A stretch of 64,000 nt of DNA, taken from positions 44,599,609-44,663,608 of the forward strand of contig OX328127.1 of the NCBI GenBank assembly GCA_946811695.1, in the 5' to 3' direction. Each line of letters begins with the position of its first letter. The stretch's first letter is position 1. This document shows positions 1 through 11,550 of the stretch, in pieces. The notes under the pieces are model-generated. The model did not search any database. It saw only the letters and a program-made list of their open reading frames with translations, and was not told the origin of the DNA. The position numbers and the translations under genes are program-made. This DNA is from Gonocerus acuteangulatus. Lineage: Eukaryota > Arthropoda > Insecta > Hemiptera > Coreidae.

Positions 1-220
1 TTATTTCTTTGTAAAATTAATTAATGTTACTATTAGCTACTATATTTGTCATTGGTATGTAGCTTCTTATTTCTTTGTAAAATCAATTAAAGTTACTAAT
101 TACTATTAAAATCAATTATTGTACCTATTCACTTTTTCATTCTAAGAATTTAAGACGATATGTTCTTTTATAAGATAATTGTATCTATAGCTCTGTTACC
201 TATCACAATCATAATTTTTT

Positions 221-352
221 TTAGCACTTTCCTCCGAAGGAAAGTAGCTATTGAGGTTGGACTCATGACGGAATTTTTGAAAAATTTCTTCAAATCTTTA
301 TCGATCCTACCTAGTAGACACCGAAAATGACCCCCGTTAAAATTTATATATA

Positions 353-390
<38 letters not shown>

Positions 391-1295
391 TGTTAACACG
401 ATAGCGGCCAGAGTTTTTGTTTTTTCGTCACGAAACTTGGTATATAGCATTCAATTAGCAAACGATTGAACGAGTTCGTTAACCACTAAAGTCGGTCCAC
501 CGGAAGGGGGGGTTTACCCCGAACCAAAACACTTATTTGACTATGTCAGCCGTAATATTTGTTATATTTCAACGAAACTTGGTATTCGTAGTGGTAATAT
601 AGAGAGAAAAGTGAGATATAAAAATGAACTAAATCGGTTCATTAGAAGGGGGGGGGGTTTACTCCGGACCCACAATACCAATTCGCCACTACCAGCCGTG
701 ATTTTTGGTATATTTCGACGAAACTCGGTATTCGTAGTGGTAATCTACAGGTAAATATGTGTTGTAAAAATAAACTAAATTGGTTCATTAGAAGGGGGGG
801 TTTACTCTTTACCCAAATTCTTAATATACTCATACCGGTCGTAATTTCTGCTGTATTGTAACGAAACGCGGTATACGTCGTGGGTAACTCAGGAGAAAGA
901 AGTGTTGTAAAAATGAGCTGAATCGGTCAATCGGAAAGCGGGGCTTTAATTTGTAATATATTTCAATAGAAAAGCCCGTCAGACGTAGGTTCACAAAGCC
1001 GCCGCAAGGAGCGCTTTCTACCACTAGAGTGACTGTATCCTGTTCCTGCGTTAGATCAAAATACGATAATATGAGGTTTTTTGTATTTATTACGTAGTGT
1101 AATAGGTACCATGTGTAAACATAACTCTGGAAGCAAATTATTAATTGATCAGTTACTCATTACAAATTTAAAAGAGAACTATTCATGTTTTTATTTTATT
1201 TATGTAGGATATTTTAAGCAAATTGTTCTGGAAAGCAATCTACACTACCCAAATTCTGAGGAAAGTGCTTAGTTATGCAGCTCCTGCGTGACGGC
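221..1295 (-). mobile_element. Helitron-like element, type B, copy 1
   Basis: In canonical orientation (minus strand) the copy starts near TCCGTCACGCAGGAGCTGC (first bases altered here). The subterminal TAAGCACTTTCC follows, and it ends with the hairpin CTTTCCTTCGGAGGAAAG plus GTGCTAA at 221. An (AT)n tract at 346-387 sits between a conserved region and the hairpin end. The interior has about three tandem units of roughly 145 bp, each with a G-run and 'ACGAAACTTGGTAT'-like words. It encodes nothing recognisable and is probably non-autonomous. Confidence 0.75.
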
Positions 1296-1305
1296 CTTTT
1301 TTGTC

Positions 1306-1355
1306 ATTTTAGCTGACGAAGGCTACCAATGAGTAGCCGAAACGTCCGAAATATA
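1306..1355 (+). ncRNA. Hammerhead-ribozyme-like core
   Basis: CTGACGA (1313-1319) matches CUGANGA. It is followed by a perfect 6-bp helix (GGCTAC/GTAGCC, 1321-1338) and GAAAC (1339-1343), then GTC as a possible cleavage triplet. Stem I is weak (TTTTAG against CGAAAT, with one mismatch). A decayed inverted relative of this and its right flank lies at 36966-37060. Similar minimal hammerheads are known from Penelope-like elements and SINEs. Activity is not shown. Confidence 0.45.
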
Positions 1356-1450
1356 GATTTTTTAAAACAAAATCATATTGAGGTTTATTTAGCCGAATCC
1401 CAACCATTCCATCTTTACTTATCACCTCGACGGCTAACTATCTAATCATC

Positions 1451-1452
<2 letters not shown>

Positions 1453-1494
<42 letters not shown>
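1453..1494. repeat. (AT)n microsatellite
   Basis: About 42 bp of uninterrupted AT. The stretch 1495-1840 to its right shows no recognisable feature. Confidence 0.9.
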
Positions 1495-1497
<3 letters not shown>

Positions 1498-1845
1498 AGA
1501 AACTATTTGTTTATTTCTTATTTATACAGGCTTGTTTAGCACATTTATTAATAATGCGGCGTAAATTAGAATAATTTTAAGGACTTAGAATCATTTGATG
1601 CTAATTACCATAATACCGACTGATTACAAAATCCAAGACTCAACTATTTATTTATATGTCTCTCATTATCTTGATGCGATTAGTTTTCCAATTCTTCTGC
1701 TCAGCTGTTTGTTGTGTTAGAGATGTTAATAATTTCGAGCCTGTCAACTTGGACGGAGGTGGACTCCTTAAAAAACTCGTTGGCCATTCTAATTCATCAC
1801 AGAAAACATGAGTTAACGTTCCTAACAGTCGTAGTAAAAAAAAAG

Positions 1846-2020
1846 TTGTGATTACAGCCGTTATTGCAGAAAAACAGGTTAATTACAAGTATAATTACTA
1901 TCAAAGGTGTGATAGTTACAAGTGCAATTGTAATCAATGTTGTATTTACGATTGTAGTCGTGATCACATCTACAGGCTCTGTGATTATGATCGTAATCGT
2001 AATTATGATTATGATGAACT
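1846..2020 (+). repeat. Cryptic simple repeat of GTAATTAC/GATTGTA-type words
   Basis: Words such as GTGATTAC, GTAATC, GATTGTAG and TAATTATGATTATGAT recur at short, irregular spacing. Any translation is Tyr/Asn/Cys-rich, which reflects the repeat and not a protein. Confidence 0.5.
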
Positions 2021-2032
2021 AAACTCTTGCTG

Positions 2033-2068
2033 GGGAATGTGTTTAGTTATGCAGCTCCTGCGTGAAGT
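2033..2068 (-). mobile_element. Solo terminus of a type B Helitron-like element
   Basis: TTAGTTATGCAGCTCCTGCG followed by TGA and a T-run matches the 5' terminal block of type B copies on the minus strand. The body is absent. The stretch 2070-2540 shows nothing else recognisable. Confidence 0.55.
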
Positions 2069-2537
2069 TTTTTTTTTTTTTTTTACATTTTTCTACATAT
2101 TTAAAACTTTTAGTGTTATAAAAAGCATCAATCTAAAGCTCTCGGTTTATGTATTTATACAATATATTGTAATGTTCACTAAGTTCTAACCTCTGCACCC
2201 AGGGATGTCTCCTTCACAGAGTAGAAGGATTTTGAAAAGGTTATTGGATTTGGTCGGTCATGTTTGTCACATATGACAAACAACCTTTTTAACGCCTTAT
2301 TGCTTATGGAGTAGGGAATGAATTTTACATAAAGATGCTGATTAACCCCATTTGTATAAGGGGGGTAGTTTTAAATTGATAAGTTCATCGAACTCAATAC
2401 CGTAGGTCATTGAAACAATTACGGAGATTTACCCGGGAAATTCAAGCAATGAATTTATTTGCGGTTATATACCATAAATTCATAGGCCTTGGAGGAAACT
2501 TCAACATCTAATACTGTTAGTTATATCTTACATATAC

Positions 2538-2540
<3 letters not shown>

Positions 2541-2590
<50 letters not shown>
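2541..2590. repeat. (AT)n microsatellite
   Basis: About 50 bp of uninterrupted AT. Confidence 0.9.
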
Positions 2591-2593
<3 letters not shown>

Positions 2594-2744
2594 TAAATAT
2601 AAATATTATATGTATGAATAAAAAATATTTTAGTATTCTGTCACATGAACAGAATTAAGGTGTAATACTAGTGCAATGGATTTACAGAAAATATTAGGAA
2701 AAAAAGGTGTTTTAGTATTTCAACAGGCTTCATTCAGTAACAAC

Positions 2745-2989
2745 CATTGGCGTATATAAGGGAGGGGGACTGCTGCCCCCCCCCCGAAATTTTGAGTTGA
2801 TCGGTAAAAATGTGTCATAAACCCTTAAAAATAAATTAAATATGATCACTATGTTCATAAGAAATATTTTATTTTGGAATCTATTCCAAGTTCTAAATTG
2901 TTAGTATTCCATACCCCGGAAATGGTCTCAGCCCCCCCCCCCCAAATTTTCCCAGCCCCTCCCGAAATTATTTTCTATATACGCCCATG
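2745..2989 (+). mobile_element. MITE, 'CATGGGCG' family, solo copy
   Basis: The terminal inverted repeats are CATTGGCGTATATA and TATATACGCCCATG, with G-runs and C-runs inside. It is flanked by related TAACAA sequence on both sides. The interior matches the insertion present in all long type A elements. Confidence 0.7.
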
Positions 2990-3149
2990 TAACAAAAAAA
3001 AAAGTGTTAAGAAAATTATACAGCAGATTGCACCGAATCAGAGATTAAACAGCTGTATAGTTTTCATGAAGACCTTACTGCCAAAGTAGGTTGATATCTG
3101 TTATAGAGTCATAAATAGTAGATTATGTTCAGCATTGTAATGGATATAG

Positions 3150-3190
3150 GAAGCCCGGTGGTCGTGAGTGCATGGGTTCCATTCCAATAA
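3150..3190 (+). mobile_element. tRNA-derived SINE fragment (AGCCCGGTGG family)
   Basis: GGAAGCCCGGTGGTCGTGAG (3150-3169) matches the head of the SINEs at 6098 and 6823. Only the A-box region is left. Confidence 0.5.
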
Positions 3191-3297
3191 ATTTACGAAT
3201 GTATAAATTTTAATTTTGTTTTATTGACCTTGCGCCTAAATTAGATAATTGTTGAGAGTTCGGATCAGTATTAATATTTATATAAGGATATAGTTAC

Positions 3298-3423
3298 CTC
3301 TTCAACCCACGCTATAGGGAACAACCCTTCACTGACGTTGGCAAGGAGATCAATACCATCTAACTTTCTCAGAAATATATTCATTTGTATTCTCTTGAAT
3401 GCAGCTAACGGAACTCCAGTTTT
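3298..3423 (-). CDS. CD36-like gene, exon 8 (last exon visible)
   Basis: The exon encodes residues 413-454, with acceptor TTTTTTTAG inside a poly-T tract and donor GTAACT, phase 0. KTGVPLAAFKRIQMNIF continues the family's EP.TG....A.KR.Q.N motif, and the exon ends FPIAWVEE. No further exon could be found between 1 and 3297. Confidence 0.93.
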
Positions 3424-6400
3424 CTAAAAAAAAAAAAAAAAAAAAAAAAATTATAATAATATGCATCAATAATATTGAAGAAGAATGAAGAATTTAAAAT
3501 TTATAAATAAATAAATAATTATTTCAGAGGAAAAAAATAAACTAGTGAAATAAGATTTTATTTTGCTGCGAATAACTAGCAAACAAGTAATTATTTTGTA
3601 AGTATTACTACAACTGGGTTATTAGTGTTGGGTTATCTGCAGGTATCCACCCTTTTATAATGCCATCGTGAGCGGCCTCCATTCAGGTACAGAAAGCAGG
3701 TTGTCCACGAGGACCAAATGACCTTACTCAGTGGCGAGCCGAAAAAGTCAAATCGAAATGAGAGGGCCATCGTGGACTGAATGATTGCAATTAGACGAGA
3801 ACATGGGTATACAAACAACAAAGTGGAGTGTCAACATCAACTAAATGACTGTGACAAATCGGGGTGATAAAAAAAAACAAATGGGTTGGAAACAAGGTCT
3901 AAATTATCGCATTCTTTCTTGACCCGGGACTGTGCCTAGGATTGTTTGTTCGTTTTCCACTGTGATCATTGGCTTTTCTATCCAAGAAAATAAAGGTGGT
4001 AACTGACCACTGTGAGACGGTGCAAACTAAAAGAAAACCCATCCAAAAAAAGTGGTTTAGTTAGGAAGGCACGTTAAAATTGAAATTTCTATGGTTGTGT
4101 GAGCTTGAAAACAAACAAACACACACACACACATTTATCGTGTCTGCGTGTGTGTATAATTATTTCGAATTTTTGTATACATAAATATGCACTGCTAGTT
4201 AACTTCTAGTTTTCTGTTATTTATACTTACTGGTTCCAAGTATACTTGCGTTTCATGCTTTGACGCATTCGGTGAGAGTCCTTTTGGGTACAATTGGTAC
4301 TCAGCATCAGCGTTTAGAAAGTGGGGTGGAGTCAGAATCACAGGCGCTCCTAAAATGTTATATACATCAGCAAAGTAAGACATTGAATTTATTTTTATTG
4401 TCCGTTTTGCCTGAACTGAACTCTTTTAAAATTAAGCATAAGTAATAATACATTGAGAATAATATTAAACCATATTATTTATTTATGATCATCCGCAACT
4501 AAAGCGATTCGCTCAATACATTAATTACATCGAACTATATTATTATTATCATCCAACAATATAATTTTGAAAAAAAACATAGGAATTAAAGAATTTTAAA
4601 AACATAAAGAATCATAAAAAAGTCTAAAAATGACATAAAATAGTATAATTAATAAAAGGTAAACACCCATTGAAACAAAGGTGATTATAAAAACAGGGGG
4701 AAATCATTTATTTGCGTGTCTCTTTTAATGATGACTATAATTGCCTAGATGGGACACAATGAAAGAGAAAATATATCTAAAAAAAAATATTAACAGTCTA
4801 GGATATGCTTGGTTACCTTGACACTTTGTTGCATCTATTGCACCTGTTTTGGGACAAATAGGAGCGTTTTTAGGATCATCGTCAGGAATCCTGCAACGAC
4901 AAATATTTTCTGATACAGTACTAGGAGATGCAAAATTGTTCGGGGCAGATGTGTATTTATATACATGGATGCCATCAATGTCGGTTTCCTCCTCAAAAGA
5001 AGCTCTCAGCGATCTGTAATTTTAAAAAAATTAATTTAGGCAAGTATTTTAAAATTAAATACTTAAATAAAACTGAAATATTTCATTTATTGGTTCATAG
5101 ATTGAAATTTTTTTCGTTGGACTTGTTTGTCATGTTAATGTTCAATTTTTATTTTATCATTTTTTTTTTTTTACGGCGCATCGACAACCAGGCCATTAAC
5201 GCCGACATCCAGGGTGAAGCGAGGAATTTTCCCAAAGAGCCGTGAGATGAGAACATTCCTGCCACCGGTGTTAGCCACTAGACCTGCATATGAATCTAAG
5301 GTGTTAGCCACTAGACCACGGGGAGACACCGTTAATGTTTAATAACTTAAATGTACTGTTGATATATTATTTTCTTCCTAAGCTACTAGATAAACAAGAA
5401 GTCAGTCCCGCAGAAGGTACCTGATTTTGCGTTTATATAGACTTACAGTTTCACTTTTTATAGATATTCTTCCGTAGGGAACCGAATGAAGGAAGTTTTA
5501 AGGAGAAATATGTAATTGTTTTCTAGAGAAGTGAATAAAACTAATTTTCCTAACGAATTTAGTACGGGTATTTCGAAAACAGTTTGGAAATCGTAGTAAG
5601 TGGATGGTAATCATCTAACTAAATTCTCTATATCAATGGTTCTGATGTAATGAGGTCTGACTCGAAAAAAGAAGTGGTTAAAACTGAGGAAGTTTTGGTT
5701 TGGTTGCTTTGAGTTGTTATTTGTGTTTTTCCTCAGTTTTTTTATTTTTAGTTGTTTTTTGGAAAAACCAGATACGTTTTTTGGTTGTTTGTAATAGGGC
5801 TTTCCGAGCGGAAGTCTAAGAGGCCGAGTGAGTAATTTCGTCTACTGTAAGTTTTCTATACATATTGGCGTTTTTTTCTTCAAGATTCGAATGGATTAAG
5901 TGTTCAAAGTTGTTTTAATTATATCTATTCCAAGCTTTCCAGATGATACTAGGGATAAGAACGTTATGGAAACGCGCTAAGATGAAGCAATACCTGCGTG
6001 TCAGACTTTTGTATTTTGGTCTGCCTAGAAAATCCCTCTCCCTACTTGGAATTCGACTGGAACGAATACCTATTTGTTCTGGGGCTTCGGCATGATATAG
6101 GAAGCCCGGTGGCCGTGAGTGTTAAGTTGTGACCCTCCCTGCTTAACCCTTAATTACTGGCGTCGGGTCATATTGACCCGAATGTATTTGTTTATTCGAC
6201 CTTTGCCCTTCAAATCATTGTATTTCAATAAATATTATTATTTGTTACTATTTATTTAAATTACATTACCCAAAAAAATCAATTTAAAGTTTGTGTCACT
6301 GGGGACCCGACACCATTAGTTGTGGAAGAAAAAGCACGCCAGTAATTAAGGGTTAAGGTCGTGGATTTGATTCTCACTAGAGGTGATGGCTGTTCTTTAC

Positions 6401-9400
6401 AACAAAATAAAAGTTATCAACCCTATATTGGTTAGAAAAGGGTGGTAAACTGTAGATAACCCGTTACGATGTGTATGTGTGGAAGGTAAAATGTAAATAT
6501 ACAGAAAAACTGTATTCAGAAAATAAAGACTGCTGCCCAAATATATTAGGTTGCTATACAAAGCCTGCTTATTATTCCTTTGAAAATTTAATTAATCTGT
6601 TAAAATTTTGTTTTCTTAATAATAGCATCAAGTATGTTATTAAGGTGGACTACATGTAAATTTTCATTTTTTTGTACTAAAATGACTCAAAAAGCGAAAA
6701 ACGTTAGATTATTATTATTTAAAATTTAACACCACTTATTAAAGACAACGATTTGTAATCGAACTCACGACCTTAGGCACGGGTCCACACGTCTTACCTT
6801 TCACATCCACCGGGCTTCCAAAACATTTGATAAAGTATACATACATAGTGCTTTATTTATATAGGATAATGTTTACTTACAAACAAACTTCTGGTAAATA
6901 CAAATAAATATCGTCATCAATATTATTCACAGGTGGGAGAATTGAGGAGTCTGTACCCTTGAGCTTGCTGCAGGAGCTGTTTCTATCCCACATACTCAGG
7001 TAGGTCAGGTTGTTGTATTCTACAATCTTACCAAGGTCAAAGATGTTGTAGTTACCTCGATATATTTTGAATACACCACTGGGAGTGTCATTAACCTGTA
7101 ATTAAATATTGTGTGAACGTTTAAACAGATTGTAATGAAATTGATGTTGGTAAGGCAAAAAAAAAAAAAAAAAAAAATAGTGATTAGTAAATATCTAAAT
7201 GCATAATTGTGAAAATCTCACCCTTAGTCCTTTCTAGAGAAAGTTAGTTACCATTTCTAAGCAGGATAACTAAAAAAAATGGCATGGTCTGTATAGTAAA
7301 ATTTCCATTTTAATACTTCAATCCGAAAAGAATCTACTCGCGATTTTTCAGCACTACAGCCATTGGAGAAAACCTCGTGGTAAATTGAGCGATTTTATTA
7401 TGCATGTGCGATAGAGTTAAAACCCGTTTTTGTGGAAACAAAGTATGTTTATGGACCGTATTTTTTTTTGTCCTTTGCAGTTGCTTAGCAGCTTGAATAT
7501 ACCATTTGTCCATATTCATGCAACTTCGTCCTTTTATGTTGGAATATTAATTTTGATGAAACAATTTAAGCTCGAATTTTCCAAGCTTATTTTCATATGA
7601 ATTTATAGGAGCAATTCTATAATTCCTGAAAATAGACTTTTCGAGAATTGATTAAAGTAGAAAATAATAAAAAATTGTTGAACTGAAAACTGAATCATTA
7701 ACAATGATCACTAGCACTCTTGAATGAAGCCTGATTTCGCCCTGCGCTATCGTAATGTTAGTTTTATCTGAATGTATTTCAAATTGTGTACTTATGAAGT
7801 TCACTCGAGTTTCCCCATGTATGAGTAGTCAATGGTTTGTAACAAGCACTGTCTCCTGTAAATAATAGTTCTTTGCCGGCCGGAAATGTCACAATGATTT
7901 AGCCTTCCTCTTGTCCCAACATTGCCTAGGCTGCATGCGTTGGTATCTGCCCCGCTTTCACTTAATCCAAATGTTCTCTGATAATATTGGCTTAAATCAG
8001 TTACTTTTTATAACCACTGGTAGGTTTGGTCCAAGAATAAACACAGCCTAGTTTTCTCAGCCACAGTAACCCATTGGCAGAGATATAGCTCGACTCGTTT
8101 GATATAATATTCGCATTTCATTATAGAATATAAATATTACAATAAAATCAATGTATTAATCAAAAGGAAATTAAAATTGGCTTATAGGAACAGCATTATT
8201 TCACTGCGTTATCCCTGGTGTTTCTTGGAAATCTTGAAATAGAAACTTCGTTTTATAATATCTTGCTGTATTTGCTGGGTACTTACATAGATACAATTGT
8301 TTTACTTTTACAAATTTAAATACCTAACCAATTGAAATATCCAAGGAAAGGGAGATTTATGACGATAAAATGGCCTTAAATATACGTATTAATGTAATCC
8401 AAAGGATGTGTGTTGTATATGTTTCTTAAGAAATTTATTGAGGCTCAAGAGTATTTGTTGAGCTGGTAAGACAGATCGAACTAGCAGTAGAGGATTGGAC
8501 ATCTAGCAGGAGAGGTACAAGAAGAGAAGAAGTCGTATTGACTCGACTCCGTATTGGACATACCCTGCTATCTCTCACATGACTAAACAGAACATACCTA
8601 TTTGTGAATAGTGTAATGAAATACTCACAATAGAACATGTACTGACAAACTAGACGACGAGAACATTTAGACATATCTGTGGATCTGAACGCACTTCTAA
8701 AAGATAATCTAAACAACTCACTACCGGCATTTGACTTAAATAGAAATAGGGGCTACAAGATGCCAAACACGCAACACTTCTGAGTTCTCAAGCTCAATAA
8801 GAAATTGTAGGTAATTTCCTAACATCTGTTAGACTTCAAAACGTGCTTATTTTTATTGCCATACTTTGTTCTCAATAATTTATTTAAAAAATGGCAACTT
8901 AACCATATACATCCCATTTGAGGCTTTACATAGGAAAGACCGGGCTAATAAAATAAATATGGCTATTGTCAAACAGCTGTTTAAAATCGATAGTGTCCTA
9001 TATAAAAAGCGATTTCCATAGAAAGATTTGTCATTAAAGTATTATTAAAATAAAATACAACTGATATCAGTATCCCTAAATATCGTGTATTATATTGAAA
9101 AATATATTTTTTTAATAGTTTATCTTAGTTTGAATGCATTGACTATAAAGAAAGCCTTTCTATAATCAATGTATTAAAGTAAGTTCGTATATTGTGAGAT
9201 TAAAAAAAAGGAAAAAAAAGGAAATTCATTTTACTGTTAACTGTAAGGAATTTCAACCACTTGAGTAATTGTTGCCAATGTATATAAGTGTAATTGAAAA
9301 TTCTAGTGTTGGAGAAGTAATATTTGTATCAAATTATTTTACCAATTTTTTTTTTCTTTTGCATTAAGTTATTTTGAAGCGTAATGATCATATTAACTCT

Positions 9401-9896
9401 CGTCTGAAGAAGAGTGTTGAGATGAGGATTTTCTTGCCAACGTATAGGATTTTATCTCCCGTAACTTATTATTTCTATTTTGGAGCCACCTATTTTGCCC
9501 CTTTGAGAGGATTAAATATTTTATCGGTGCTACAGTGTCTGACGGTAGGATGTAGTAAGGGGTACCTTCTTTAATTGCAAGTTTTGCTGAAAACTGCCGC
9601 TATGTCATAGTGGCTAGGAATACAACAGAAAATAACATGGTTTGTGGTTCAAATTGATTCCGATACTGAGACGAGAAAGGATCGCATTTAGGGAATAAAA
9701 GTTTTCTAAAGAATGAAGAGAAGATAGAGATTCAGTGTACTATTATTTTCAATATCCATCATTTCTAAGCTCCCGAAATGAAAAATCAGGGTTATTCCAC
9801 ACTTGAGTGCGTAATTGTGGCTCACATTTTTAATTTTATTTATTCATTTATTTTATTTTCATTTTTTAAAATAAAATATTTTGTGTGTGTGTATAC

Positions 9897-9966
<70 letters not shown>

Positions 9967-11489
9967 CCGTAATGAAAAAAGTAGTTGATATAAACGTTGT
10001 AGAGGATTAATTTTTCTTTCCAAAAAGTTCCTTTAAATGCCTAAAATGTTAATAGAAATGGAGCAAAACACACTTTTGTTTTTGAGGTTTTCAGAAAAGT
10101 TTATGATCAACGTGGTCTACGCTTCCGTAAAACTTAATAACATTTCCTAAAGTTTTTGCTCCACCTAAAAATCAAATTCAATTACTTTATAAAGGCATTA
10201 AAATAATAAATTTAAAGCAATAGAACTCACCTAATGATTAGAATTTCGTAGTAATTATTTTTGTGTTGGACGAATTTTTTTTTTAAAAAGGCTACAGCCT
10301 CCAAATCTTAATCGATTTGAATGTATTTTTTTCTAAAATGAAAGCTAATGAAATTAAGAACAGCCTTGTCAGACTAGATTATGGTTTTTTGTTTTCAAAT
10401 TACGTGTAAATAATTTACCAACTTATACAATCAAACATAAAATAATATTTTATTTTTCATTTAACTTAATATCAGCACTGATATCATTGAAATTAAACAT
10501 TATTTTATGTTTGATTGTTTAAGTTGGTAAATTATTTACACGTAATTTGAAAACAAAAAACCAATAATCTAGTCTGACAAGGCTCTTCTTAATTTCATTA
10601 GCTTTCATTTTAGAAAAAATACATTCAAATCGATTAAGATTTGGAGGCTGTAGCCTTTTTTAAAAAAAAATCGTCCGAAAAAATTCGTCCAAAACAAAAA
10701 TAATTACTACGAAATTCTAATCATTAGGTGAGTTCTATTGCTTAAAAAAAAAGAAAAATTAATCCTCTACATCGTTTATATCAACTACTTTTTTCATTAC
10801 GGACATACGTTTTACGTTATTGGAAGAAAAGTGACAAAAAACAAGGGTTTTATCGGTTTTTGGCAATTTGTTACTCATTGGTGCGCTTTAGCGAAAAAAT
10901 AACCGATATAAAATCGACATAAAATTTAATTCTCTACAATAATCCGTCATAAAAATAACCCCTTTCCATTGGAGATACCAGAGTTAGGGTCTCTGGAGAA
11001 GAACTGGAGAAAGTTGAGGGGTCGTGCATTAGGTCCAATTAAAGTTCATTCGACCACGTTAATACCCACCAAGTTTCGTTTTTAAATTTCAAAAATTGTG
11101 GAAAAAAGGGGGGTGTCAATCGAGTTTTGAACACCCTGTATATATGTTGTTCATTCGTCATTCGGCATCTGTCTCCAGCGGTCTTGCTCCTCCTGTCATC
11201 GCAGTATTTCGCCGGGTTCCTCTCCGGCTTCTTCTGGCAGTCACTCATCTTTGCTGGTCGGTAAGGGAATGAGTCCGTCCTTGGTCTGGGCTCCCAGGAC
11301 GGACTCATTCCCTTACCCTTCCAACGACGGACTCATTCCCTTACCGACCAGCAAAGGATGAGTGACTGCCAGAAGAAGCCGGAGAGGAATCCGGCGAAAT
11401 GTTGCGATGACAGGCGGAGCAAGACCGCTGGAGACAGATGCCGAATGAACAACACATTTAATTCCCAGCGAAGTAGCTTAAAAAACAAC

Positions 11490-11550
<61 letters not shown>

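Noticed and set aside
1..3297. Last exon(s) of the CD36-like gene
   Set aside because: No minus-strand acceptor followed by a frame with a C-terminal hydrophobic segment was found. The missing exons must lie further left.
9901..9961. AT-rich tracts as replication origins or matrix sites
   Set aside because: Nothing beyond base composition supports it.
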